Source: Metabacillus flavus
GTDB taxonomy: Bacteria > Bacillota > Bacilli > Bacillales > Bacillaceae
Assembly (NCBI RefSeq): GCF_018283675.1
Contig: NZ_JAGVRK010000001.1
Location: forward strand, 2,542,001-2,606,000
Reading direction: 5' to 3'
Length of the DNA: 64,000 bases
Position numbers and translations under genes: made by a program. This document shows, one piece after another, positions 19,122 through 30,053 of the stretch; position 1 is the first letter of the stretch; each line of letters begins with the position of its first letter. The notes beneath the pieces are model-generated. The model had not been told where the DNA came from, did not search any database, and saw only the letters and a program-made list of their open reading frames with translations.

Positions 19122-19637
19122 TTAAAAAAGGAAAGACGCAGCTGAAAGCAGAATTCCAGCGGATCCAGCAATAAAAAAGGTTCGCATTTTAAAGCGAATA
19201 GCGAAAAGGATCCAAATGAAGCTATGTATTATGATGGCGATAGCGGAGGAAGGTCCTTTGGGCAGCGGTGCAAAGCTGATTCCCGTCAGGCTAAGGAGCA
19301 GTAACAGCAGGAACAGGACACCCATATAATAAAAAAACATTCCCTGCCTTCTGCTTTTATTTAGAGCTGGAAGAACACTTAACACAAATACTGTCAAAAG
19401 GCCTATTTGCATTGGCGGATTCATTTCAGTAAAATAGATAAAAAGTGATAAAGGAAGAAGCAGCAGGATTAAATACGGCATTATTAAGGCGGATCGCTTC
19501 TTTTTCTTAACCGGTTCTTCTTGCTTCCCGCCTGTGTATAAGGCAAGCAGAAAGTCACAATATGTCTCAGGAAGCAGCTTGTTGATCTTCCAATGCTTTA
19601 TTTCATCGATGATGATTTGTTTTCGTTCAATTTTCAT
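19122..19637 (-). CDS. Hypothetical multi-pass membrane protein
   Basis: A 171-residue protein with an N-terminal helical cytoplasmic segment (ERKQIIIDEIKHWKINKLL near the start), a Lys-rich linker KKKKRS, then about five hydrophobic helices between residues 50 and 171. Start ATG 19637 is preferred because GGAG lies ten bases upstream; an ATG three codons earlier is too close to it. I do not recognise the family. The N-terminal segment resembles short oligomerising helices seen in some Bacillus membrane proteins. It has its own intergenic flanks on both sides. Confidence 0.65.
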   Translation of the reverse strand: MKIERKQIIIDEIKHWKINKLLPETYCDFLLALYTGGKQEEPVKKKKRSALIMPYLILLLLPLSLFIYFTEMNPPMQIGLLTVFVLSVLPALNKSRRQGMFFYYMGVLFLLLLLLSLTGISFAPLPKGPSSAIAIIIHSFIWILFAIRFKMRTFFIAGSAGILLSAASFLF

Positions 19638-19654
19638 TTGTGTCATTCTCCGTT

Positions 19655-19862
19655 TGTCATATTTATCCCGCTGAAGCGGACAGAAAATCCCAGCTCAAGG
19701 CTGCTATGAAGCTAAGAAAATAGCACGGGTACTGATAGCCCGGATGATCAAACTAACGGCAAGCGGTACTTTCTGCGGCAGTGTCTGAATGACCCATATC
19801 CTGCAGGCCGCAGCAACTAGCTGAAATGAAACTCCACTATGGAATTTTCACTTTATAGCTAT
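19655..19862. repeat. Dispersed repeat, long copy
   Basis: Opens TTTATCCCGCTGAAGCGGACAG and closes ATGGAATTTTCACTTTATAG; both ends match the short copy at 11140-11195. The interior of about 150 bp is GC-richer and non-coding. From 19863 to 20079 I see no gene, only AT-rich then GC-balanced sequence. Confidence 0.45.
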
Positions 19863-20079
19863 ATTTTAATAATGTTTGCTTCGCTCGTAAATACAAATAA
19901 ATAAGTAAGCGCTTTCGTTTACTATTTTGAATCAGCATCGGGCACGGCTGATGCGGCAGACCGCAAATCGCTGCCGCATCTAAACCTATCCCTCTGTTCC
20001 CGCAGAAGCCTTGCACCTTCTGTAATCAGCCTAATAGAAAAACCGCCATCTTTCAGGCTGGAGTCTTTTAAAAAAGGCA

Positions 20080-20108
20080 TAAAAAAAGAAAGACGGTGAC
20101 CCGCCTTT
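20080..20108 (-). terminator. Terminator of the dnaG-sigA unit
   Basis: On the minus strand AAAGGCGG, loop GTCA, CCGTCTTT is followed by CTTTTTTTATGCC, directly after the sigA stop. Confidence 0.75.
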
Positions 20109-20114
20109 CCTTTT

Positions 20115-21227
20115 CTATTCCAAGAAATCCTTAAGACGCTTGCTTCTGCTTGGGTGACGTAATTTTCTCAAAGCCTTTGCTTCGATTTGGCGAATACGCT
20201 CGCGTGTTACACCAAACACTTTTCCAACTTCCTCAAGCGTCCTGGTACGGCCGTCATCTAAACCGAAACGGAGGCGAAGGACATTCTCTTCTCTGTCTGT
20301 CAGCGTATCAAGAACATCCTCAAGCTGTTCTTTGAGCAATTCGTAAGCTGCATGCTCAGATGGAGAAGTTGCATCCTGATCTTCAATAAAGTCGCCGAGG
20401 TGTGAATCGTCTTCTTCACCAATCGGTGTTTCCAAAGATACAGGCTCTTGAGCAATTTTAAGGATTTCCCGCACTTTTTCCGGGGTCAAATCCATATCTT
20501 CTGCAATCTCTTCCGGTGATGGCTCACGGCCTAGGTCCTGCAGGAGCTGCCTTTGAACACGAATAAGCTTGTTAATGGTTTCGACCATATGAACAGGAAT
20601 TCTTATCGTACGTGCCTGATCGGCAATAGCTCTTGTTATAGCCTGGCGAATCCACCATGTTGCATACGTACTGAATTTGTAGCCCTTGCGATAGTCGAAT
20701 TTCTCTACCGCTTTCATCAGACCCATGTTTCCTTCCTGAATCAAATCAAGGAAGAGCATGCCGCGTCCAACGTAGCGTTTAGCGATACTTACAACCAGAC
20801 GTAGGTTTGCTTCTGCCAAACGGCGTTTAGCCTCCTCGTCTCCTTCTTCTATTCTTTTGGCCAGCTCGATTTCTTCATTAGCAGAAAGAAGATCGACACG
20901 TCCAATTTCTTTTAAGTACATCCGTACCGGGTCGTTAATTTTAACCCCAGGAGGTACACTGAGATCATTCAGGTCGAACTCTTCTTCTTTAGCTAAATCC
21001 TGTATGTTAGGGTCTTCTGCTTCACCGTTTTCACCTTGAAGCTCAACGCCCTGTTCACCAAGAAATTCATAATACTCATCCATTTGGTCTGATTCCATTT
21101 CAAAGCTTGACATACGTTCTGCAATTTCCTCATATGTCAATGAACCACGCTTTTTGCCGATCTCCGTTAGCTGATCTTTCACTTGTTCAAGCGTCAGTTC
21201 TGTATCATGGGTTTGTTTGTCAGCCAT
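20115..21227 (-). CDS. sigA: RNA polymerase housekeeping sigma factor SigA
   Basis: A 370-residue sigma-70. Region 1.1 is acidic; region 1.2 shows [10 protein letters not shown]; region 2 shows [20 protein letters not shown] and ATWWIRQAI, which melts and reads the -10; region 4 HTH is [20 protein letters not shown], which reads the -35. Start ATG 21227 has GGAGGGG; a longer start would add six residues over the site. It directly follows dnaG, the classic macromolecular synthesis operon. Confidence 0.97.
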   Translation of the reverse strand: MADKQTHDTELTLEQVKDQLTEIGKKRGSLTYEEIAERMSSFEMESDQMDEYYEFLGEQGVELQGENGEAEDPNIQDLAKEEEFDLNDLSVPPGVKINDPVRMYLKEIGRVDLLSANEEIELAKRIEEGDEEAKRRLAEANLRLVVSIAKRYVGRGMLFLDLIQEGNMGLMKAVEKFDYRKGYKFSTYATWWIRQAITRAIADQARTIRIPVHMVETINKLIRVQRQLLQDLGREPSPEEIAEDMDLTPEKVREILKIAQEPVSLETPIGEEDDSHLGDFIEDQDATSPSEHAAYELLKEQLEDVLDTLTDREENVLRLRFGLDDGRTRTLEEVGKVFGVTRERIRQIEAKALRKLRHPSRSKRLKDFLE

Positions 21228-21351
21228 TGGATCCCCTCCTTCCAAACTCTTGCAGCCTTTTCAGGCAGTTAAATTTTGCGCTGCCTTATTGTAAGACTGC
21301 TGGGTTGCTATAGATGAACTCCATTAATAATGGATGGTCATTTTCGAATAG

Positions 21352-23175
21352 TTAAGACTTAAATGAGCGTTTGAGCTGAACGATTTCCATGGCAATTCTA
21401 GCTGCCTTTACAAAATCCCTCTGCCTTTCCGCTTCATTTTTTTCAGCTTCTTTCTGCTGAAGATCCCGGGTTTTCGGATGATTTAGAATCTGTTTTATAT
21501 AGTCCTGGATCTCGAGAGGAGAAGGCTCATCACTAATTTGAATCATGGCAATGTCTGACACGGCAGACATAAGCTCTTTGCTGGGAAGCCTTTGGATAAA
21601 AGAGCTGATCTTTTCATCAGTTGCTTCTTCATAATAGGCATATAAATAAGTGGCAATTACCCGGTGTTCTTCAATATTAAATTCAAGACCGATTGTATCC
21701 AGCACCTTTTGGGCGGCATCCCTGTTCTTGAGCATATGGGCCAGAAGCATCCGCTCTGCATTATGAAAGGCGGGCAAGAGAGTCTTGCGTTTACGGGAAG
21801 CCATTGGCCTATCCGCAGCAGCTTTTTTTTGCTCCCTATTGTCTTTCGGCCTTCCAGAGGTCCTAAGCACTTCAGACAGCCGTTCCTTGAGAATGCTCAT
21901 ATCGAGTGAAAATTCCTGAGAAAGCTGCTTTAGATAAATCTCCTGTTCCAGCGGATTTTGCATACCGGCAAATTCTTTTAATATCTGCTCGATGTATTGA
22001 AGTCTTTCCGCTTCGTTTTGAAGATTTCTCCCTCTTTTGTAATAATGCATTTTAAATGCCATCACCGACACGCTCGCCCCTATTACATCCTGGCGGAACT
22101 TTTCGGCTCCAAACCGGTTAATGTAGTCATCGGGGTCAAGTCCATCCGGTATCATTGCAACCTTGACGGCTGCTCCGGCCTGGTTCAATGTTTTTGCCGA
22201 ACGCAATGTCGCTTCAAGACCGGCTTTATCCGAATCATAGCAAATTACAACCTCAGCACTGTTTCTCTTCAAAATCTTTGCCTGCTCCTCTGTCAGTGCA
22301 GTGCCCATTGCAGCTACAGACTGTTCAACTCCTGCCTTAGAAGCAGAGATTACGTCTGCAAAGCCTTCGAGAAGTACAGATTGCTGATGCTTCCTAATAT
22401 GTAGCCTTGCTTTATGAAAGTTATAAAGCACTTTTCTCTTATTAAACAGTTTGGTTTCAGGGCTGTTTAAGTATTTTGGCTGTTCATCTGTCAAAACCCG
22501 GCCAGAAAAGGCAATGGTGTTTCCGTGATGATCTAGAATCGGAAACATAATCCGGTTTCTGAAACGGTCAAGAAACTCATTTCCATCGTTTTTCTTAACC
22601 AGCAGACCTGCCTGTTCCATGAGCGGAAGGCTGAACCCTCTGCTCGAGAGGAATTTAGACACAAAATTCCAGGAAGGCAGTGCGTAGCCTATTTCGAATT
22701 GTTCAATTGATTCCTTTGTAAATCCTCTTTGCAAAAGGTAATCCAACGCGTCCTGGCCCTCTTTTGTATTTACCAGCAAATGGTGGTAAAATTTCTTCAA
22801 GAGGTCATGGGCTTTCAGCATTGCCGCTGTATCATCATCCTGCTTTTCATGGCTGGAGGGAGAGACCTGCGCGACTTCTTCGGGCAGGGCTATTCCTTCT
22901 TTTTCGGAAAGCTGCCTTACAGCCTCCACAAATTCATAGCCTTCCATTTGCATCAGGAAAGAAAATACGTTTCCTCCTGCCCCGCAGCCAAAGCAATGAA
23001 AAATCTGCTTATCCGGTGAAACAGAAAATGACGGAGTATTCTCCCCATGAAATGGACAAAGGCCAAAATAATTGCGCCCCTGCTTCTTTAACTGGACATA
23101 TTCTCCGATGATATCGGTGATGTCCACAGACTGCTGTATTTTATTGACAGCATCCTCAGGAATTCTCTGAGCCAT
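21352..23175 (-). CDS. dnaG: DNA primase
   Basis: A 607-residue primase that makes RNA primers at the replication fork. The zinc finger is Cys40-His43-Cys61-Cys64 (CPFH...CFGCG). The TOPRIM catalytic core is at about residues 255-345, with LEGFADVISASKAG and CYDSDKAG. The C-terminal helicase-binding domain covers about 450-607. It is the gene before sigA, about 125 bp away. Confidence 0.97.
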   Translation of the reverse strand: MAQRIPEDAVNKIQQSVDITDIIGEYVQLKKQGRNYFGLCPFHGENTPSFSVSPDKQIFHCFGCGAGGNVFSFLMQMEGYEFVEAVRQLSEKEGIALPEEVAQVSPSSHEKQDDDTAAMLKAHDLLKKFYHHLLVNTKEGQDALDYLLQRGFTKESIEQFEIGYALPSWNFVSKFLSSRGFSLPLMEQAGLLVKKNDGNEFLDRFRNRIMFPILDHHGNTIAFSGRVLTDEQPKYLNSPETKLFNKRKVLYNFHKARLHIRKHQQSVLLEGFADVISASKAGVEQSVAAMGTALTEEQAKILKRNSAEVVICYDSDKAGLEATLRSAKTLNQAGAAVKVAMIPDGLDPDDYINRFGAEKFRQDVIGASVSVMAFKMHYYKRGRNLQNEAERLQYIEQILKEFAGMQNPLEQEIYLKQLSQEFSLDMSILKERLSEVLRTSGRPKDNREQKKAAADRPMASRKRKTLLPAFHNAERMLLAHMLKNRDAAQKVLDTIGLEFNIEEHRVIATYLYAYYEEATDEKISSFIQRLPSKELMSAVSDIAMIQISDEPSPLEIQDYIKQILNHPKTRDLQQKEAEKNEAERQRDFVKAARIAMEIVQLKRSFKS

Positions 23176-23210
23176 TCTAACATCCCCGTGTTTGAAGTAT
23201 TCGAGACTAA

Positions 23211-23648
23211 CTAATCAATCCCTGCAATATTCGACAGGAACTTTTCCAGAGATTCTTTAAATTTTTCCCGGTCGGCATCTAAAAAAGGTTTTGGACCTTT
23301 TGAATGGACGCCCTCTCTTCTTCCCTTCGCAGACAAGTACCGATACTGCAAAGCCGTTTCTATATTATACTCTGTATAGTGTTTACCCCTTGGAGTTAAA
23401 ACCGTAACGTTCTTTTTCAGGAGTAAGCCTGCCAGCCCAATATCCTGAGTAATCACAATGTCCCCAGGATTAATATGGTTTACAATGTAAAGATCTGCCG
23501 ATTCTTTATCTGTATCAACATAAACCCACTTTTTCCCCAGCGTTTCGCTCGTCATGTGATTGTATGAAGCGACAAAAACAGTCTCCGCTTCATATTGATC
23601 AGCCAAATCAGCGATTTCTTTCTTCACTGGACATGCATCAGCATCCAC
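23211..23648 (-). CDS. YaiI/YqxD family protein (UPF0178), start region disturbed
   Basis: A 145-residue PIN-like fold protein with VDADACPVK at its N-terminus, DIVITQDIGLAGLLL and VLTPRGKHYTE. The only normal in-frame start is GTG 23648, which cuts the first beta strand. The frame upstream still reads KKLKIL but has no ATG, GTG or TTG before a stop. An ATG at 23674 would give MPKKKLKILVDADACPVK if the T7 run at 23662-23668 had eight bases. So either a CTG (23660) is used or a base is missing. Function of the family is unsettled; it sits 35 bp before dnaG. Confidence 0.8.
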   Translation of the reverse strand: MDADACPVKKEIADLADQYEAETVFVASYNHMTSETLGKKWVYVDTDKESADLYIVNHINPGDIVITQDIGLAGLLLKKNVTVLTPRGKHYTEYNIETALQYRYLSAKGRREGVHSKGPKPFLDADREKFKESLEKFLSNIAGID

Positions 23649-23674
23649 TAATATTTTCAGCTTTTTTTCGGCAT

Positions 23675-24151
23675 TTTTCTCTATTCTCCATCACTCCGTT
23701 AAAATCCTTCTTCCAAAGCAGAATCATTATAACAACTAGCCTTGACTAAAAGAGAAATTTGAATAAAACGTGATGAACCCGCTTGACGAAGCTGATAGCT
23801 AACACCATTGTCGAATAATTTTCGCGTTTTGTTCTTGACAGATACTAGTAAATAGTTTATTCTACCGCCTTAAAGTCTAAACCTAAAAAGTGTAATTTTA
23901 TCACAATTTTTTATTATAATACAAAGTCTCCAATTTTTCTATGCTTTTTACTTAAATTTGAAAAAGGAATTTATGTACTTCCTGAACTCACGCCAAATGA
24001 AAGCCCGGCTGAAAAATTCAGCTGGGCCCGCGCCCGCAGGATGCGGGACTATTCTGCACATTACAGCTCCGCTGCTAAATAAAAATCAGACTATGTTTTG
24101 CAGCGCTTCACTGGTTCTGTCAAAATAAAAATTGTCCTCTTGCTATCATGC
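23675..24151. other. Intergenic region with one hairpin
   Basis: No gene seen. An AT-rich part (23820-23990) is followed by a stem GCCCGGCTGAA/TTCAGCTGGGC (24003-24027). On the minus strand this is followed by TTTCATTT and may end the ccpN-yqfL transcript, about 125 bp after the yqfL stop. No clear promoter for yaiI-dnaG could be fixed. Confidence 0.45.
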
Positions 24152-24958
24152 TCATTTATTCATAATGGTTTGAATAATATTAGCCGTTTCCTCTACAGCT
24201 TTGTTTGAAACGTCGATCACGTTGCAGCCAATGCGTTCCACAACTTTGTCAAAGTATTGGATTTCTTCATTGATCCGGTTGATGTTGGCATAGATCGCCT
24301 GGTCATTTAATCCGAGCGATTTGAGGCGCTCGCGTCTGATGTTATTAAGCTTTTCTGCACTAATTCTTAGGCCGATGCACTTTTTAGCCGGAATCTTGAA
24401 AAGCTCTTCCGGCGGTTCCACTTCCGGGACAATTGGAACATTGGCTACTTTAAAACGTTTGTGTGCAAGATATTGGGATAATGGTGTTTTGGATGTTCTT
24501 GAAACTCCGATAAGAATAATATCGGCTTTCAGCAGACCTCTTGGATCTCTGCCATCATCATATTTAACGGCAAATTCAATTGCCTCAACCTTTTTGAAAT
24601 AGTCTTCATCAAGCTTGCGTACTCTGCCCGGCTCATATTTTGCTTGAATCCCATAAGATGTTTCCATTTTATCAATCAGCGGACCGATAATATCATGAAA
24701 CGGCACTTTTCTGACAGATGCCAGCTGAATCAGGTAGTTCCTCAGCTCTGGAACCACAAGTGTAAAGCAGATAATGGCTCCGTCCATTTGCGCATATGAC
24801 ACGACTTCTTCAAGAGTTGTTTTGTCTTCCACGTATGGAATTCGCTTGATCATCGTATTTGCTGCGGTTCCATTGAACTGGCTGATTGCTGCTTTAACGA
24901 CCAGTTCTGCCGTCTCCCCTACTGAATCTGATACTACATAAACGACTCGGTTATTCAT
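24152..24958 (-). CDS. yqfL: Pyruvate, phosphate dikinase regulatory protein-like (YqfL)
   Basis: A 268-residue DUF299 kinase/phosphorylase. The P-loop is GVSRTSKT at residues 151-158, with [12 protein letters not shown] at the N-terminus. Members act on PPDK or PEP synthase by ADP-dependent phosphorylation and Pi-dependent removal. In B. subtilis YqfL modulates CcpN activity, and here it also directly follows ccpN (21 bp gap), so the same partnership is likely. No PPDK gene is in the window. Confidence 0.93.
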   Translation of the reverse strand: MNNRVVYVVSDSVGETAELVVKAAISQFNGTAANTMIKRIPYVEDKTTLEEVVSYAQMDGAIICFTLVVPELRNYLIQLASVRKVPFHDIIGPLIDKMETSYGIQAKYEPGRVRKLDEDYFKKVEAIEFAVKYDDGRDPRGLLKADIILIGVSRTSKTPLSQYLAHKRFKVANVPIVPEVEPPEELFKIPAKKCIGLRISAEKLNNIRRERLKSLGLNDQAIYANINRINEEIQYFDKVVERIGCNVIDVSNKAVEETANIIQTIMNK

Positions 24959-24979
24959 CCCGTTCCCCCGCTTCCTATG

Positions 24980-25618
24980 CTAAATTATATCGTTATCTGC
25001 AAGTCTCATCAGAATCTTGGTCATATTGGTTTTCGTAATTCTCCCAATGACCTCAAATCCTTTTTCAGTATCCCGGATAATCGGAAGCGCATCGATCTGC
25101 TTCTCAATCAGCGATTTTGCCACATCCATAATAAAATCATCATTTCTGCAAACTGTGATGTTCGGCATTCTGGTCATAATAATATTAACCGGGATTGAAG
25201 CTAATTCTTGTTTGCCGATGCTAGCCCGCAGCAAATCTTTTCTGGAGAGCACGCCCACGAGCAGGGAATCCCTATCCACTACAAATAAAGTGCCTACGTC
25301 CTCAAGGAACATCGTAACGATTGCATCATAGACTGACACATTCTCGCTAACGACCACTGGAATGGATTGAAAATCCTTAACCTGAAGTTTTTTAAGCTTG
25401 TCACTTAATAGCTGATTGCCCGTCTTTCCAGTATAAAAATAGCCAACCCTCGGTCTTGCTTCCAAATATCCCGACATCGTTAAAATTGCGAGATCCGGCC
25501 TTAAAGTAGCTCTGGTCAAATTTAATTGATCTGCTATATGTTCTCCTGTTATAGGCCCATTTTCCTTCACGATCTGAAGGATTATTTCCTGCCGCTTGTT
25601 CAGTTCGATTATACTCAC
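24980..25618 (-). CDS. ccpN: Transcriptional repressor CcpN
   Basis: A 212-residue repressor of gluconeogenic genes. The winged helix covers about residues 3-60 (NGPITGEHIADQLNLTRATL) and two CBS domains about 80-205 (VVDRDSLLVGVLSRKDLL; DALPIIRDTEKGFEVIGRIT), which bind nucleotides. Start: GTG 25618 gives MSIIELNKRQE, the family N-terminus and length; the site before it is weak. A longer reading starts at 25654 but lacks a good site. It forms a unit with yqfL. Confidence 0.92.
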   Translation of the reverse strand: MSIIELNKRQEIILQIVKENGPITGEHIADQLNLTRATLRPDLAILTMSGYLEARPRVGYFYTGKTGNQLLSDKLKKLQVKDFQSIPVVVSENVSVYDAIVTMFLEDVGTLFVVDRDSLLVGVLSRKDLLRASIGKQELASIPVNIIMTRMPNITVCRNDDFIMDVAKSLIEKQIDALPIIRDTEKGFEVIGRITKTNMTKILMRLADNDII

Positions 25619-25811
25619 CACCAGTTCCGGCATTCTGCGGCTGTTCGTTTTCACTTCCGCAAAGGATTATGTAAATGCATGACGCTTGTTCTATCCTCAT
25701 TATATATGAAACAGTCCAGAAAAAAAGTCATGATATTAAAGCATTTTTCTAAGTGAAACTCCCATGAGAGAAGGCTTCCTTTCATTCAGGGGCCGTATCC
25801 TTGGAATAAAG

Positions 25812-25840
25812 CTTTGGATCCTGAAAAACAGGATCCAAAG
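25812..25840 (-). terminator. Terminator of glyQ-glyS
   Basis: A perfect 12-bp stem CTTTGGATCCTG/CAGGATCCAAAG with a five-base loop, followed on the minus strand by CTTTATT, just after the glyS stop. Confidence 0.8.
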
Positions 25841-25845
25841 AAAGT

Positions 25846-27915
25846 TTATTTAACGATAATAGAGTTGGTTTCAGCGAAAGAACGAATGACATCAGCCAGC
25901 TGCTTCATTTGAGCGAGGCGGTTCATTTTCACTTTCTCATCCTCAGCCATAATCATCGTGTGATCAAAGTATGACGTAATTTCCGGCGTCATCGTTTTCA
26001 GCTCATCAAACGCACGAACGAAGTCCGAGGATGCTGCAGCCATATAATAACCGGAAATGGCTTTTTCCGCTTTGGCATGGAGAGCCTTTTCGTGTTCATT
26101 TTCAAACAATGCCGGATCAACAGCTGTATCATCTTTTGCCTTTCCAGCTATATTAAGTACGCGGGAGAAGGCTTCAATGGTTTCTTTGAATGATTCGGTA
26201 CCGGACTCGGAAGCCAGTACATCCGCCCGTTTAATCATGGATGTTACCTCTGCTTCAGAAGATTGCAGAATTGCTTCAATTAAATCGTAGCGAATATTCC
26301 TTTCTTCCATAACATACTTCGCTCTCATCTTGAAAAATCCTGTTAAATCCTCTATTAGTTTTTCCGGTTCCGCCGCTTCAAGAGTAGCCAGGGAAAGCTG
26401 GAATAGCTCCTGAAGAGGAATCTTCCAATTATATCCAATAAGAATTTGAACGATTCCGCTTGCCTGCCTTCTGAGTGCGTAAGGATCCTGTGATCCGGTT
26501 GGGAGCATTCCAATAGAGAAAAAAGCCGTAATTGTGTCCAGTTTGTCAGCAATCGCAACGACCGCACCAGCCTCGGACGCAGGAATCGGATCTTCAGAGT
26601 GCCTTGGACTGTAGTGTTCATTGATTGCTGCCGCAACCGTTTCCTTTTCCCCTAAAAGCCGGGCATATTTTTCCCCCATTACACCCTGTAATTCAGGAAA
26701 TTCATATACCATATGGGAAACGAGGTCAAATTTACTGATTTGAGCGGCACGTTTTGCATCTTCATGGACTTCTTCATTCAACTCAAGACGGTTTGACAAG
26801 GCGTCTGACAGGGCGGTTACTCTTCTTACTTTATCCCCCAATGAACCGAGCTCTTCGTGGAAAACAATCTTTTCAAGCTTTTCTGCCGCCACGCCAATTT
26901 GCAGTTTATGATCCTCATTATAAAAGAAGGCGGCGTCGGAAAGACGTGCTCTTAATACCTTCTCGTTTCCGCGGGCAACTTGTTCAAGATGTACATCGTT
27001 TCCGTTTCGTACCGTTACAAAGTAAGGAAGAAGGACACCTTTTTCATCCTTAACCGGGAAGTAGCGCTGATGTTCCTTCATCGTCGTTACAAGAACTTCT
27101 TCAGGCAAGGTTAAATAATCTGCTTCAAATTTTCCATATAGGGCCGTCGGGTATTCCACCAGATTGCTTACTTCCTCGAGTAAATCTTCATCAACTGGAA
27201 TAACCCAGTGATTTTTCTTTGCCATTTCATCAAGCTGTTGTCTGATCATCTGCTTACGTACAGCCGTATTTGCAACAACATATTGTGCATTCAATTCGTT
27301 TTCATAGCTGGCTGGATCTGTTATGGATACAGAAGCCTCCCCCAAGAAACGGTGCCCGCTTGTTTCAGTACCCGTGCGAATGCCCGCCAGCGCAAACGGT
27401 ATAACCTCAGAGCCGAATAATGCAATGATGGATTTAATAGGGCGGGCATAGCGCATGTCCTGGCTGCCCCATTTCATGTTTTTAGGAAATGTAAGACTTG
27501 AGAGCACTTTATCCATGTTTTTAAGAAGGTCGATTGTGAATTGGCCCTTTACATGCTTTTGAACATGAACATACTCTACACCGTTGATTTCTTTAAAATA
27601 AATATCCTCCACTGAAGCACCCTGGCCTCTGCAGAACCCCATTGCAGCCTTGCTCCAATTGCCTTCTCCATCGAGAGCGATTTTTTTCGCAGGACCTTTC
27701 GCCTCTTCTGTTACATCTTCCTGTTTCTCTGCTAAACCGGAAACGAAAACAGCAAGACGGCGGGGTGTTGAATACAGTTTCATAGCTCCAAAGGGAACAG
27801 AATGGTCATTGAGCCATTTCTGCACTTTTTCTCCAAGCTGATTCATTGAATCTGTAACAAACCTTGCCGGAAGCTCTTCTAGTCTGATTTCAATCAGCAG
27901 GTCACGTTTATTCAT
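25846..27915 (-). CDS. glyS: Glycyl-tRNA synthetase beta subunit
   Basis: A 689-residue beta chain of the bacterial two-subunit GlyRS. N-terminus [15 protein letters not shown] is typical; the HD-like domain follows (about 340-500), and the C-terminal anticodon-binding part contains [20 protein letters not shown]. It binds tRNA-Gly; the alpha chain does the amino acid activation. It overlaps glyQ by 8 bp and shares the T-box leader. Confidence 0.97.
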   Translation of the reverse strand: MNKRDLLIEIRLEELPARFVTDSMNQLGEKVQKWLNDHSVPFGAMKLYSTPRRLAVFVSGLAEKQEDVTEEAKGPAKKIALDGEGNWSKAAMGFCRGQGASVEDIYFKEINGVEYVHVQKHVKGQFTIDLLKNMDKVLSSLTFPKNMKWGSQDMRYARPIKSIIALFGSEVIPFALAGIRTGTETSGHRFLGEASVSITDPASYENELNAQYVVANTAVRKQMIRQQLDEMAKKNHWVIPVDEDLLEEVSNLVEYPTALYGKFEADYLTLPEEVLVTTMKEHQRYFPVKDEKGVLLPYFVTVRNGNDVHLEQVARGNEKVLRARLSDAAFFYNEDHKLQIGVAAEKLEKIVFHEELGSLGDKVRRVTALSDALSNRLELNEEVHEDAKRAAQISKFDLVSHMVYEFPELQGVMGEKYARLLGEKETVAAAINEHYSPRHSEDPIPASEAGAVVAIADKLDTITAFFSIGMLPTGSQDPYALRRQASGIVQILIGYNWKIPLQELFQLSLATLEAAEPEKLIEDLTGFFKMRAKYVMEERNIRYDLIEAILQSSEAEVTSMIKRADVLASESGTESFKETIEAFSRVLNIAGKAKDDTAVDPALFENEHEKALHAKAEKAISGYYMAAASSDFVRAFDELKTMTPEITSYFDHTMIMAEDEKVKMNRLAQMKQLADVIRSFAETNSIIVK

Positions 27916-28798
27916 GATTTTCCGCCTCCTGTTCCTTTACCATTGGAAAGCCCAACTTTTCTCTTTCATCATAGAACGTTTTGGCCACTTTTCTTGCAAG
28001 ATTCCTTACTCGGCCAATATAACCTGTTCTTTCGGTTACAGAAATGGCTCCTCTCGCATCAAGCAGGTTGAAGGTATGGGAGCACTTCAGCACATAATCG
28101 TAAGCTGGATGTACAAGACCCTGATCCATTTGACGATGTGCTTCTTTTTCGTAAACCGTAAACAGGTGGAAAAGCATCTCTGCATCCGATGTCTCAAACG
28201 TGTATTTGGAGTGTTCATATTCCGGCATGCCGAAAATATCCCGGACGGTAAATCCATCCGTCCATTCCAAGTCAAATACGTTTTCTTTATCTTGAATATA
28301 GGAAGCAAGACGTTCAATACCATATGTAATTTCAACTGAAACAGGCTTGCACTCTAAGCCGCCTACCTGCTGAAAATACGTAAATTGGGTAATTTCCATT
28401 CCATCAAGCCATACTTCCCATCCAAGTCCTGCACAGCCCAGTGAAGGATTTTCCCAATTATCCTCTACAAAACGAATATCATGCTCCAGCGGATTAATTC
28501 CCAATGCTTTTAGGGAGTCAAGATACAGCTCCTGAATGTTATCAGGGGATGGTTTCATGATTACTTGAAATTGATGATGCTGATATAGACGGTTCGGGTT
28601 TTCCCCATAGCGGCCATCAGCAGGACGGCGGGATGGTTCTACGTAAGCCACATTCCAGGGCTCCGGTCCAATCGCTCTTAAAAATGTATAAGGACTCATC
28701 GTCCCTGCGCCTTTTTCGGTGTCGTATGCCTGCATTAAAATACAGCCCTGCTCTGACCAATGCTTTTGCAGTGTTAAGATCATGTTTTGAATATTCAT
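27908..28798 (-). CDS. glyQ: Glycyl-tRNA synthetase alpha subunit
   Basis: A 296-residue catalytic alpha chain (class II fold). Motifs include [54 protein letters not shown] (split across conserved blocks) and [12 protein letters not shown]. Start ATG 28798 has GGAGGG; readings that start further upstream pass through the T-box and are not real. Expression should rise when tRNA-Gly is uncharged. Confidence 0.97.
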   Translation of the reverse strand: MNIQNMILTLQKHWSEQGCILMQAYDTEKGAGTMSPYTFLRAIGPEPWNVAYVEPSRRPADGRYGENPNRLYQHHQFQVIMKPSPDNIQELYLDSLKALGINPLEHDIRFVEDNWENPSLGCAGLGWEVWLDGMEITQFTYFQQVGGLECKPVSVEITYGIERLASYIQDKENVFDLEWTDGFTVRDIFGMPEYEHSKYTFETSDAEMLFHLFTVYEKEAHRQMDQGLVHPAYDYVLKCSHTFNLLDARGAISVTERTGYIGRVRNLARKVAKTFYDEREKLGFPMVKEQEAENHE

Positions 28799-28842
28799 AT
28801 AGATCCCTCCAAAAGGATAATAATTTCGGCAAGGAAACGAAA

Positions 28843-29080
28843 AAACTCCCGTCTCTATGCCATTATTGAATGACATAGGGACGAGAGTTACCCGCGGTTC
28901 CACCCTACTTGGGACTTCAGAAGACATCAGCTTCTTCGTTCCCCTCTTTTCATAAAACATGCTCCGGAATGCCTTTCTCAGCTGCTTTGCATCCGGCTCT
29001 CACCACCCCGGACTCGCTATGACGAAAGCTTAAGCTGATACTTCTTTCCTTCTTCACATGATCAAAATTCGATTAAATTA
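28843..29080 (-). ncRNA. Glycine T-box riboswitch (glyQS leader)
   Basis: On the minus strand the T-box core AGGGTGGAACCGCG (28893-28906) is perfect. It is followed by the terminator stem CTCGTCCCTATG/CATAGAGACGGGAG and TTTTTT (about 28848-28888). Upstream, TATCAGCTT (about 29040) pairs with AAGCTGAT (about 28930) as the base of stem I. A GGC triplet before ATTCCGGAGC is the likely glycine specifier. Uncharged tRNA-Gly binding favours the antiterminator and lets glyQ-glyS be transcribed. Confidence 0.92.
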
Positions 29081-29087
29081 TATACGA

Positions 29088-29116
29088 ATCATAAAGAAAT
29101 TTGAGTTGGATGTCAA
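29088..29116 (-). promoter_or_regulatory. SigA promoter of the glyQS leader
   Basis: TTGACA, 17-base spacer, TATGAT on the minus strand, ten bases after the recO stop. Start of transcription is expected near 29080, giving a leader of about 280 bases. Confidence 0.75.
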
Positions 29117-29125
29117 CCTGTTCAG

Positions 29126-29878
29126 CTACAGCTGATCCCGTAAACTTTCTATTTGGTCCAAAAATCGTTTTGATTTTAAGTACAGGCCCGAGTATTCCTG
29201 ATAATAACTGTTCAATACGAGCTTCAGTTCATTTTTCGTTTCGGTTTTAACTGAAATCTGGCCAAGCCTGCTTAAATCGAAGAAATACAAGAGACGCAGA
29301 AGTCTAACCGCTCCCTGTGAAATAACGAGTCTGAATGGATCTTTTTCAAAACAGCGGTGGCATAAAAACCCCGCTTCTCTGATTGAAAAGTGAAAGGTTC
29401 CATCTGTGCTGCCGCAATTGACACAGTCATTCAGATGCGGAGTAATTCCCAGAACCGGAAGCATCTTCAGTTCAAACATTCTTAGCAGAATATCAGGATC
29501 CTGCCCCTTGTCGAGATGCTGGAAGATTTGCAGAAAGAGCTCAAAAAGAAAAGGGTTTCTTTCCAGGTTGTCAGTCCCCTTGTCCAGCAGCTCTGCCATA
29601 TAGGAGGCGTAAGCAGTCATAAATAAATCTTCTCTGATCGACCGCATTGAAACAAGTGTTTCGGCCTGCTGCAAACTGCCCAGCCCCGATGATTTTTGAA
29701 ATAAAAAGGTTCCATAAGTAAAAAGCTGAGTCATAGCTGCAAGGCGGCTATTTGGTTTTTTTGCTCCCCTAGCCATCACTCCAACTTTGCCCAGCTCTCT
29801 TGTATAAATTGTAACTATTTTATTGTTCTCTCCATAATTAGATGAACGTATGATGATTCCTTCGCATTTTTGGAGCAC
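29126..29878 (-). CDS. recO: DNA repair protein RecO
   Basis: RecO (250 residues) loads RecA with RecR in recombinational repair. N-terminal OB fold ([20 protein letters not shown]), helical middle, and zinc finger CVNC...CHRC. Start GTG 29878 (MLQKCEG) fits the family and has GGAGAGG six bases upstream; a start five codons earlier would lie in that site. It ends the long yqfC-recO gene run. Confidence 0.95.
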   Translation of the reverse strand: MLQKCEGIIIRSSNYGENNKIVTIYTRELGKVGVMARGAKKPNSRLAAMTQLFTYGTFLFQKSSGLGSLQQAETLVSMRSIREDLFMTAYASYMAELLDKGTDNLERNPFLFELFLQIFQHLDKGQDPDILLRMFELKMLPVLGITPHLNDCVNCGSTDGTFHFSIREAGFLCHRCFEKDPFRLVISQGAVRLLRLLYFFDLSRLGQISVKTETKNELKLVLNSYYQEYSGLYLKSKRFLDQIESLRDQL

Positions 29879-29909
29879 CTTTTTCCTCTCCATCCGAAAG
29901 GGCCAGAAA

Positions 29910-30053
29910 TCAAATCAGCGGAAAATCTGGACTGATTAGCTCATCCTCTTGTGATTCGGGTCCATCAGCATGCTCCTTTTCCATTTCCTTAAAAAGAAGA
30001 TACGTGTCAATATTACCTGTCTGATAAAATACTTTCCAGGTAAAATCCTTCAT
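29910..30053 (-). CDS. yqzL: YqzL-like small protein
   Basis: A 47-residue ORF, starting [20 protein letters not shown], acidic to the end (PDFPLI). ATG 30053 has GGGGG about eight bases upstream. Small proteins with this N-terminus and length (YqzL) lie between era and recO in Bacillus, as here. Function unknown. Confidence 0.8.
   Translation of the reverse strand: MKDFTWKVFYQTGNIDTYLLFKEMEKEHADGPESQEDELISPDFPLI

Noticed and set aside
28800-28960. N-terminal extension of GlyQ
   Set aside because: The extension is the T-box leader read as protein; GlyQ starts at [11 protein letters not shown] after a GGAGGG site.
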